Shown: positions 48,273-59,900 of the stretch, in pieces
How the letters are laid out: every line of letters starts with the position of its first letter
Position numbering within the stretch: the first letter of the stretch is position 1
Assembly (NCBI GenBank): GCA_030770545.1
Contig: CM061091.1
Coordinates: 7,930,501 to 7,994,500, forward strand
Length of the DNA: 64,000 nucleotides
DNA from: Macropodus opercularis
Lineage: Eukaryota; Chordata; Actinopteri; Anabantiformes; Osphronemidae
Direction: 5' to 3'
Program-made: the position numbers and the translations under genes
The notes under the pieces: model-generated
What the model was told of the DNA's origin: nothing
The model's database searches: none
What the model saw: only the letters and a program-made list of their open reading frames with translations

Positions 48273-48476
48273 CTATTGAGTCACGCTGGGCTCTGGAGAG
48301 GTCTTGGGACTTTTCTTGCGTTTCTTCTTGACTCGATATACGTGGAAGGTTTTGTTCTCAAATGTCCTGGTAAACAGAGCGGTGTAAGCCGCTGTGTCCG
48401 TCTTGATGGCTTCGCAAAATCGAGGGTGGGAAGCAGGGACAAGGTCTGGATCATTCTCTCCAGGTCCGTCCATGAT
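48273..48476 (-). CDS. dpy19l3: dpy-19-like last coding exon
   Basis: Minus-strand acceptor GTCGCCAG, then IMDGPGENDPDLVPASHPRF, FTRTFENKTFHVYRV and a TAG stop at 48273-48275. The sequence matches the conserved end of DPY19L3 up to FHVYRV. It then has a short basic, Ser/Pro-containing tail (KKKRKKSPKTSPEPSVTQ) longer than the human tail I remember. NKT is a possible N-glycosylation site. Confidence 0.9.
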   Translation of the reverse strand: MMDGPGENDPDLVPASHPRFCEAIKTDTAAYTALFTRTFENKTFHVYRVKKKRKKSPKTSPEPSVTQ

Positions 48477-51400
48477 CTGGCGACGAAGAGAAAGTGTGTT
48501 ATCATCATCGTTAAAGTAAACTGTCGCTATCTTTAACAGGCTTTGCATTAACTGTACACAAACACCAACACACTACTTGCAGACTTGCATTCAAGGTTTC
48601 AAGGCTTTAAAGGGGGTCTTTGATTGAATTCTGCAGTTTGAGTATAACAACAGAAGAACTATTTGAAAATATGTAAAACACAGACGAGGAAGGGTGAATT
48701 ATTTTGAATTTATCTGTGTGAACAACTTGGACCGCCTGTTGTTTGAGGAGACGAGACACAGCAGGAGAAAGCGGGAGGGTAACCCAACGTTTTGCTGGTT
48801 TCAACTATTATATCCATTTCAGTCAACAAGGTAGATGAAGCCAACCGATGAGAAAAGGATTTCAGGTGTTTTAAGGAGGTTATATTATTCAAAAAGCAAC
48901 ATTCACCAGTAATAAAATCTAAAGGCTGCGTCAGTTTTTTTACCACACAAAAAGATAAGAAAAAAAACCCAAGAGAGAAACAAGCAAGAGAGAAAAAAAA
49001 ACAAAAAACAAAAAAGGACAGACAGATGTAAACTCTGCAGTCCTTCAATAAAGTTGTCTAGTTGTCAGATGTGTGACATTTACGCCATCGCAGACAAAGA
49101 CACACGGCTCTGTGTTTCATGTGTCTTACACGGCACTGAGTCAGACAGCCAGATTGAAGCCTGTCTCGCCTCTGGTAATCCAAATAGCCAGCACGCTGCA
49201 TCAGACATCAAAATAAAGAGACACGGGGAGCGGAGTGATGGCGGGGGGTAGGAGAGTGAGGGGACGGCACGACAGCAAGAGTAGGAGACATTGACGTGCA
49301 GATGAGTCGAGAGACTATTGATCATCGTACAGGCCAAGAGCCTTCACCCAGTCACAGAAGCTGGCAGAGGCAGCGGCACATGTGGAATCGCGCACACGCT
49401 CGTCATGATGAGCCGCAGTAAATAAATGCCACCCACGTGTCCGTTGGCGAGGTCGAGCAGGTCCCGCAGTCTGCAGCCTCGCCTATGCCTCCGCTCGTAG
49501 CAGATGCTGTTTTCCAGAATCACATAGTCGGCCCCCGCAGACCTCAGGATGTCATGGATGTCCTCTGGGGATCGACGGGCGTACACCTGATATACCTGCT
49601 CTCGCAAAGATACAAACACACACACACACACACAGAGTGTGTCAATTGAAGCTTTGTTAATGCATTACAGAGTTTTTATATTGTACTGTAGAAAATTTTA
49701 TAAAATTGACACATTGACACAACTTCAACTAAAAATCTTCATTTCCACAGAAGATAGAGTGGAACTTAAAATCATTTTTGAATATTTAATTTATCTGTAA
49801 AAAATATTTAAAACTGTATATGTGCCCCCATGTACTGATACAGTACAGTGTGTAAAAAATATTGCCCATGACAAAACAAAATAGCATTAGCACTAAAAGC
49901 ATACAAGCATAACAAAAGCAACTGGGACTGAATTGCCTCATCTTTCAACAGTTGGAGAGAGGCATTCAGAAAGCCATTTAATTCAAGGGGGAGTGACCCT
50001 CCCTCAACAAATGAGGGGGCCTAAGGCGTAAACTATCGAAGACCTACTTGTCACTCCTCAGGCAGCTGCACAGTCATTCAGACTTTGATTCAGGTACATA
50101 AGCTCCACAGAGTTTAGAGAGTAAACCAGTCAGTTAGAACTGATCAAGTCTTTCAGGCCAGAGGTGAAACCTTTGCAGGAACTGAAAGCAAACCCACTGA
50201 AAAGCAGCTTTTGGTTAAGAACAGCTGTCCAGCTGTTTCTACTGTGAAGTATCCTAGTTGTGCTCTTCTGGATCTCACATGCTGTGTAGGTAAGACTCAA
50301 GCCGCTCCCTGATGAAAGTTAAAGAAAAGAACCACAACAAACAAAAACAACCACCTTCAACAATGTCTGTACTGTGAGAACGTCCACCTCTGTCCAGATG
50401 TATTAGAACAATTATTATAACAAATAACAGCTGCAACTCAATATTACCTCTGGCAGGAAAAGCTTCTCACGTTAAAGCATTACCTAGAGGAAAACAAATA
50501 TGTGACTGAGGACGTACTGTACCTAAAATTAGACAGATCTTTGGCTAGATGTTCAATGATCCAGGCTGTACTTCACTACTCGTCTAACTCGGCCTATAAA
50601 TTTCAAACTTTAAATTGCAAGGTCATTTTAAATCCACATTTTCATCAATGTGAAGATCTGAACATTAAATTCGGGAACATACAGTACGTAGCATAACTTA
50701 CAGTACATGTACCACAGAGGTGAGAGAAACTCTGCTACTTCGTTTTATTTCCTGAGTGAACATAAAAAAAAAAAGAAAAGAATCTATGTCACAAAAATTT
50801 ACGACTGCAGTTCCACAGCAATGATGTTGAGCTTAGATCGTTCATAAAACCTGACGGAGTTAAGAGCTCAATTTACTAAATTCATAGTTATACCCTGCTC
50901 ACAAGCTTTATGAGTACCTTCGAGTAACAAATCGTGCTGGCTATGCACACATACGCAACCTTTTGTGCCTAGACTGTCCAGTGCACACAGCTCAATAGAG
51001 GAAGGATCTGTGTAAACAATCGCACGAAAAAGCAAAAATATTGCTTCTTACTTTTGTTTCCAAATGAAGAATATGAGCCTGCTGGGTATATTAATAAATT
51101 CCAAGACAAAAATAGTAGAATAAAAGAGTAGAATAACCATTTTATTTGTCCACTAATGAAGTATGTGGTAGTGAAACACAAATTAGAGCCAGAATAAAAA
51201 AAGAAGTATCGTTAAGGTTCTTACATATGTTTGAAAACACATTTACACTGTTTTTCTCCTCAGAAACACAGAAAAAAACACACACACACAGTCAGATCCC
51301 AGAAGGTCTGAACAAGTGTCGTGGATCATTAATGAGCTCCACAGTAAGCTGAGGCCTCGCCAGCGGCTTGGCATGGCCGACTTCCCACTGGGAGGCAAAA

Positions 51401-53856
51401 CACAGGCTCAGCTACCCAAGAGATGACCAACACATAACTTTCTCCTTATGAAGAAGAGACACAGGATGCAGAACCCAAACTAAATGAAAAATAGGAGAGC
51501 TGGTTTGTTACTAACCTTTTTTTTTACAGCATGTGTTTGTGTATATTGGTAAAAGGGAACAGTCCTTTAGATACAATGTGTTGTTTTCCTGAATTGTATA
51601 ATCCAGCAAATATAAAACACACTATTACAGTATTTATATATAAACGACTTAAGCCGAAGGGAAAGAAGATCTAATAGACACAATGTGAAGAGGAGTCACT
51701 CAAAGGCAGTATACAGTTTAAAAATGTTTTAACCTCCATTAAAGACAGTGAAAACTCACATGCATTACTAAGATGCACTCAAGTACAAGTGCTGCCATTC
51801 ACCTCATCTTTACTGGAATGCTGAATTTTTAGGCTCAATTTTAACTGTGTTGCCATTCAGCTTGACTTAATGGATGCTCAGTGCATCTTCTGATCCCTTA
51901 TTCATTCACACAATCACTGCAGGTCACTGGCCCCCATCTACTGACAATTCTCTGGTCTCTTAAGCCAAGACATTAGCACAGAGCTGAGTGAAATGAATGG
52001 ATGAGACAACGTAGCTTCCGCTGCAGCTGCACAATGTTTGAACTCTTTCCATACGACGGTGGGAAAAAGGCAACGCATCCTGATGCTGATTCCATAATGA
52101 CATCATATGCACTGTGCAGTGAAGGTTGTAAGTATAAAACATTTTACTGCATTAGAATGAGATACACTACACACTGCGACGACAGCATTAAATATACTGT
52201 GGTTTAATATTTATATATTTAATAATGAATTTACTCAGCTGTTTGCATGTTCCTCCCAGTCTGCGTGGGTTCTCCAGCTTCCTACAACCAACCTGTCTAG
52301 GGTGTCCCAGCATCTTAGCTAATGACAGCTGGGACTGGTGACAGTGACCATGCAACCCTCGATGGCATTTTCATCAGTAGCGCGGCTTGAACAAAGTCAC
52401 TGACTTCCATCCATTTCAGATTAGTTTTTGTTTTTCTGAATTGTAAGTCCATTTTAAATGCAGAAATGGGAACAGGAAGGAGAGGGATTTAAAGAAGGAA
52501 ACGATAACCTCAAAATCCTGACAGCTTAGGCAAGATGTCCGAGGACACAATATATTACCCAAAGCACAGCAATGAAACTCTAATAGTGGCCAAAATCAAC
52601 AACCAAGTACAGAAGCAAAAATACCATGATCTCTCAATATTCCACTGTGTGTCTATTTACCACTCAGGCTCATTTCATACCTGTAAAACCACTGATTTCA
52701 AGCACAGGTGAATTTCATGTAAAAAAGGAGAGATGTGATGAAATGACATGAATATTCTACATAATTGCATTAACTGTGCAACCATTCATTCCTTTAATAT
52801 TTGCTTATACATCACATGTTTCATTTTCTAAACTCAAGTCACAAGTTACGACCCCTCTTAATACTATGAATGTCACCGTTTCCAGATTTAGCAGATACTG
52901 AAGTGGAGGAAAAAGTTTAAACTCCTTGAGAAACTGAATAAATTAGACATCCTTGACATTATATGCTTTGAAGTGCAGAACAAACCTGCCTAAATACTTT
53001 AGTCTAATAATAAAGTTATGCTATAACCAGCAGGTTGCTGGAGGTTTGTTATTTTCAGCTTGTTTTCCCTCATTCATATACATTGACAACGTGTGAAGTT
53101 GAGCCAGGAATTTCTGCTTTGCTCACGTTTCTACAGTAGCCCAGAACAGAAGCCAAACACTGGCTCTGGAAAAAGAATTGGTGTTTTAAAAGTACAATCT
53201 ATTCAAATGTCTTTGAATAACAGCCTGCACAGAATTCTACAGCTTATATGATAAAAAGAATCAGACCAAAAAAAACACATCTCCTAACATCTATAGTGTT
53301 TTTCAAAGGGATGCCAACATTCTAAAGGGTCGAGGGTCATTGTGCTTGGAAAATCTTCCATTCATTTAGCAAACGTTTCAACTAGCACAGAGCCCCAGGT
53401 GAATTCATATCTACTTGTGTTTCTCTCCTGACTTTGGGTGCAACTGCACCTCCTCTAAAGTTCATCTCACATTCTGCCTGAGCATACAATTCTGTGTGTG
53501 TGACAGTATAGAGTATCACTTAAGCGAATAAACTCTCTTTGACTGCTATTCAGTAGTATAGCTCACGCTGTGATTGCAATTCGTTTAAAAAGGTCACATT
53601 TCCCAGTTTATTTATTATACGTTGTGTCCACCGACAGTTCCAACGCCACTGTGTGTGTTTGACAATATAGCATTGCAGCCTTCACTACCTGTCTGGTCCT
53701 CTCCCGCAGGTCTTTATCTTCATAATGTGGGTGATTGGTGAGAACTCTGCCTGTGCACAGCTTGATGCCAGCAAGCAGCTGCATGCTCCCTGCGAAGACA
53801 GCCCTCTTAGGGGTTTTTGTGCTGTGGACAAAGAGAGAGAAGATGCATAACTCATG

Positions 53857-53924
<68 letters not shown>

Positions 53925-56900
53925 TCTATATACAGTATGTCACAGAAGTGAGTACACCCCTCACATTTCTTGTTTAATAGGTCTTTTCATTTGACAACAC
54001 TGAAGATATGACCTTTTGTTACAATGTAAAGTTGTGAGTGTACAGTTTGTATAACAGCAGCTCAGTTTCAGGGTCTTGGCAATCTTCTTATAGCCTAGGC
54101 CATCTTTATATAGAGCAACAATTCTGTTTTTCAGATCCTCTGAGAGTTCCATGTTGAACTTTCAGTGACCAGTATGCGAGAGTGAGAACCATAAAAAATA
54201 AATTTAATATACCTGCTCCCTGTTCACATCTGAGACCTTGTAACGCTAACAAGTCACATGACACCAGGGAGGGAACATTTACACCGTTATACAAACTGTA
54301 CATTCACTACTTTACATTGTAGCAAAGTGTCATTTCTTCAGTGTTGTCACATGGAAAGATAGGTGTACTCACTTCTGTCATATACTGTATAACTTACAAT
54401 CATTTTTTATTACTTCTTTATGTTTTGCAGCATTGTGAACAAATAAGAGAAGAAATAAAAAGAAAATGCTGGAGGGAGATGCTTTCTGGTTTGATGGAGA
54501 TGAAAAAGTTTGACGGCTATTCACGGCTTCATTCATCGTCAACAAAGTTTGATGAAATTTTTACATTAGTGTTGTTTTTTTTTCTTAGTGCTTAGTGCTT
54601 TGTGTTTGGAGTCTACATTTGCTATGATAATTGGGACATTTTGATGGCATTTAAAATTTCTTGTAGAAGTATCTGTTAAAGGACAACAGCTGTCTACATC
54701 AGGACAAAATATTCATGTATGTGGATCCAAAAAAATCTGCAGGAACAAGGACATTTCTAGTCAGGTTTCATTTTATTATGCGGGTGTGTGCGTGTGTGTG
54801 CGCACATGGGATTCCGGGTGTGTTGCTTAAATACATTTGACCTTCTCTGGCCTCTATTATGACATACACAATGCTCACCTGTAGAGATAACCCAGGGGTC
54901 AGTTTTAATCTTAAGTCATGCTTACACTCAGTTCGGTGCTGCTGAAGCTTTTGTAGGAGTGACTAAGCTGATTGCATGAGGTAAAAGAACTGGACTCTGA
55001 TATTTCTTATTGTCACCTTGGGATATAACAGCTTACGGAGATTGGGTTGGGCAGCAAAATCTAATTTGTGTTAAGAGTGTGTTAAGACAGGCACCCTACC
55101 CTGTTATGTTTAATGATGAAACAGTAAACAATACTTTATCCACCCTGCACTGTGAATGTTTACATGTTATGTTTAATAAAAACATAATAATGTTTGTGCA
55201 GTATTAGTTGAAGCACATTTTATGACCAATTTATGCAAAAATCCATGTAATCCCAAAGGGTTCACATACTTTTTCTTGCAACTGTAGGTTTGATTATTGT
55301 CATCGAGGTCAGAAACAAACTAGATTTTGATGATCAAGTGGTGAATGGGTTGGGCAAAAGGGAGATGATGGGCAAAGCAAACATATCACAGCATCAAACA
55401 AGACTAAAATAAAGATTATTTACGAAGCAGAAACTAGTAATAACAGAGCGAACCTCCGTTACGGTTACAGAGAAAGCACACATTTCTGGTGGGCATGCTG
55501 CAAATCTGAGTGTCTCTTAGTCTCTTAAACCGCAATTTAAAGCAATTCTGTGACAGAAACTGATTGATGTCTGTGCACAGGCTACAATGCATCAGTCCGT
55601 TTTTCAGCTGCTTTCATCCAGCTGAGAAAAAACACTAGAACTAAAAAAAAAAACGTATCTGCACAGTAAAAACACTATTAGAATCACTATCAGGGTGCGA
55701 TTTGTGACACCTCAGAGTTATTAACAGTTTTAACTGTGCTGGATGCAGTTCCGATTATATTGACATGAGTATATGACACATTTGTCTGTGAAAAAATCAA
55801 TTAATGTCATTATCAAGCTAATAAATTAGCAATGAAATAACTGAATTAATACCTGAACAGTTTCAGAAACACCACAGATATGTGGTTGCGGGGCGTCTAG
55901 TTCTACTTCTAAGGGTACTTTGCTATTTGTCTTTCTATCATCATTAAATATTGTGAGGACATTACAAGTTTGCTCTTTTCCACAGTGTTAATAATTAACA
56001 GCCTTTGTGTACTCACTCTGGTTACGTCAACTGCGTTTTGGACTGGGTGCTGATCCAGTTGTTCTCTTATTAGAAAATGTATTTATGCAGGTTTCACATC
56101 AGTTTACCAAACATGTCCTTTGGGTAGCGAAGACCTCTAGCAAGGCTAGAGTATGCGTGCTGCTGGTTTATAGCATGTACACTGAGAAAGCCCAACAATG
56201 ATTAGTTCACAAGCTTTATGCATAAAATTAAGGCGTCTGAAGTGAATGTGCATATGCTGGAGTGGAGAATAAATGCTCTTGGGGTATGTGCAGGCTGATG
56301 GCTTCCTGACCTACAGTAGAAGTGGGTAATTTCCATTTCTGTCTGTCTTCTTTCATTTCTTCTTCTTTGTGAGTGTGCGAATTTAATCGCTCACCCCAGG
56401 GAGTCGCTTCCATCACCTCAGAGTTGATTTACATTTAATTTCACGTTCATATTCCCATATGTAAATGCCAGAAGACACATTCATGCACCCCTGAATTACG
56501 ACATTAATTGTAATGTATGATGGCTGCTGGAGATGGACTATAGTAGCTTAGCACAGGTTTTTGTTTGTTTATATTGTTGTTATATTGTTATATTGATGTA
56601 TATTTGATTGCATTTTTTAACTTAAATGGCAGCTCTTTTGCTAATGTGTTATAGAAATGACAGAGTGAAAATGGCTCAAATTTGTATGATCATGTTGCAC
56701 AAATGTATTTGACATGCTAACCCATACACATTACTGTTTGCTTGAGTAAATGCGTTTTTCTATCACTGAATAAGTACAGTGACCCAATTGGTATTTCTTT
56801 ATTGGCTTAACATCCCCAGATATGATGTTATGGTCATTTGTGATAACCGCGAAAGCTCTTTCAAGAGTCCTGCCAGTAGTGACTTCAGAACAGATTAATT

Positions 56901-59900
56901 TATCACATGCAGTCACAAAAGAGCTAACAGTACTATAGTGGAATATTTTCACCATTTATTTATTTGGAAAAATCAACGAATAACCTAACCTTTAACTTAA
57001 AGCGCTGCCCATGGTCACGCTTCTCTCGCACAGGTGTTGTTGTTACAATATGTCGCCCGACTAGAGGTATTTACATTTAAAAAAACAGCTGATGCAACTG
57101 TAGATTATTTCTTAATCCTGGTTTACAATTTTTGACTGAACAGAAGAAGTGCGAAAATAGATTTTCCGAGCTACTTCAAGGATTTTTTGGTTACACGTGC
57201 TTAAACTTTGTGTGTGTGTGTAAAGTACTGGAGTAGCTGCTTTTCTGATGATTATTTCACTTCTAAAAAAATAGATATAATGATCCCAAATCTCACACAG
57301 TTCAAAGGTACGGAGAGCAAATGATGATGATGCTTAATTGAGCCAGGCTGTGAGACTGAAGTCTCACTTGCGCACTTCAGATTGAGAAGTGTGTGGTTCA
57401 GTCAGGCACGAGTTCGAATGCAAAGGCAGATCCACGCATACGTGCGCGCACACGCACACACACGCACACACAGATGCTCATTCCCCATTTAAAGATGAGG
57501 CCAAATGCTTCTAATTTAGACAATTTAGAACACGACAAGGAGCACGATGACAGGAAGACAATTTAGAGTGAGACAGTAAAAGAAAAGGGAGCAAAAAAGA
57601 CGTAAGAGAAAGAAATGAAGAGAATACAGTTTCACTGAGGGAACTTCTTTTTTAAACACTCATATACACAGAATATGGAATGTATATACTGGAATGTTTC
57701 ACAAAATGTGAAGGACTTCCACTTCCACTGAGTGTCACTTGTTCATTAACTTATTTGTCTTTTCTCTTTCTGCCCTATAGATACAATCTGTTTTTTTCTG
57801 AGGCCAGGCCTGGAGCTCTCTCCCCTCGAGATTTCAGGGAGTGGGTTTTAAACCCCCAACCTGCGCCAGCCGAATAGGACTATTTACCATTACCAAGAAC
57901 TGTTTGTCCAAATTGTTTTGTTCATCAGGTCAGAATGTTTTGTCCAAAAAAGTTTTTGTTCTACAGGCCAGATATCCTTGGAGACGCCCCAAGGCCTACA
58001 AGTGCCCTGTACAAACATTTTCCCTGAAGATAAACAATGCATCAACAATGTCTATTCTACTCTAAATATATATATCCTAAACCCCCTAACACATACTGAT
58101 GTTTTCCACTACAGTGTAGCAGCCTCTTTTTAGCAGAGGCGAGGCGAAAATGGCAAGTTAAAGAAAGGCGAGTGTCCTGTTTGGTTCAAGGGTTTGTCTG
58201 CCTAGTGCATTATCAAATTAACATTAGAAAATGGGAAATGTGGTGGACACTATGGAAAATCCATGCATAAGATAAAAAAAAGGGGAAAAGACAATTATTA
58301 AATGTGCACGGGTCGTAAAGGTCGTAAATTTGAGTGAGAGGTGGGGTACGCCCTGGACAGGTCGCCAGTACATCACAGGGCCACACACAGGCAGACAACC
58401 ATTCACACCATCCTACGAGCACAAGTCTCCAATTAACCTGACTGCATGTCTTTGGATTATGGAACGAAGCCAGAATACAAGGAGAGAAACATGAAAACTC
58501 CACACAGACCGTGGGCAACAAACTGTGAGGCAACGTTAAGAACCACTACATTAGCAGAACATTTAAAACACAAAAAAAATCTATTTGATGTATTAATTTA
58601 TGTACTGTACTAATCAGTGCATTGATGGTAATGAGAATAAATGACTCCTTAACTGATATAATTTGCTTGCTAAATTAATTGATACTAAAATTTTTCGGAC
58701 ATTATATTACTTATACTAATGTTGAACGTCATGTTGCTGATTGCGTAAAGTTATCTGAGCCTTAACTATAAATGTGGCACAGCATAAAAAGCATGGCTGA
58801 ACAATGTCAGGGTTTCACCTAAATATGCTGACGTTTCCAAATTTACCAGTTCTGTGATTGGGTCTCCATGCTGAGTAGCTAGACGAGCCTCCTGAATCTG
58901 CAACAAAACTGCTGTAAAAGCGTTGATTGATCATTTTCTACTGCAGCCTTCATAATTCTGACCGCAGACTATATATTTCAAATCAGAGCAGTGGAGGAGG
59001 AGGGTTGGGACAGTAGGAGGGTAGAACAAAAAGGTGTGTCACACAAACTTCAGCTGCTCTTTAGCGGCGAACTGCACGTGTTACACTCCCAGTGCCTTGA
59101 ACTCGTCATGCTAAGCACTGAATTCAGACAGTATCACAGCCAAAAACTTTATCTTTATGACCACTTCATCAATTAGCCTTCCTTGAGCCACACCACACTG
59201 CTTTTCTATATCTCTACCTTTTCATGAGAAAAACTATTCCAACCCCTTCACTTTGCATTAAATTATTGATGTATTTGTCATGAATCATTTGTCAACAATC
59301 ATTGCACAGAAACTGAAGCAACCTGAATAGTTTCTGAAGCTGCTGTGCATTGCAGTGAGGCAACCTAAATGGGTTAGACAAAGTGATATTAGTGACTTTA
59401 AAAACTGCACACTCACAACTATAACTCAGGCTTGGAGGCAGTGGAACGACCAGGCATTGCTATTGATTTATTGACTGTCCATTTAGAACAGAGTATCAGC
59501 CTACAGCTGAGCTGTGGAGTCATCGTTGTGCAAGTGGAAACTTGTGAATTGTGGCTGTACAGAACAGACGAACATCTTCCAGTTGTTTTCACATTAGCCT
59601 ACAACTCACTGTAGGTTTTCAACCCTATGACATTCACTCATGATTGTCCTGCAAATTGCCCAGAATTCCTTGCATCAGCCTTTCTTAACACTTTTTGAAT
59701 TTTATAGGTTGGGCATCATTAGTGCATGTGAGGGTTTTCCGATCGCTAATCTAATCCTAATCAAAGGAAAAATGGCGCTGAAATATAGCGTATATATGTG
59801 CAAATACTGTTACTGTGCTCTCCTCCTCAGTTTGAACATCTCTCGTGATCTTGTCATATAAAACAAAAAACAGCCTCGGCTCCAGTCGCCTCTAGAGTAC

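Noticed and set aside
53822..53924. Extension of the dpy-19-like frame through YIYIYI/HTHTHT
   Set aside because: This is translation of the (TA)n(TG)n microsatellite, upstream of the proper acceptor at 53822, and in a different frame from the conserved motifs.
57370..57430. tRNA-like B-box (GAGTTCGAATGC) suggesting a SINE
   Set aside because: No matching A-box at the right distance, and no fold; too weak to call.
57756..58150. Possible retroelement-like sequence
   Set aside because: Some mixed coding flavour but no domain, ends or target duplication could be identified.
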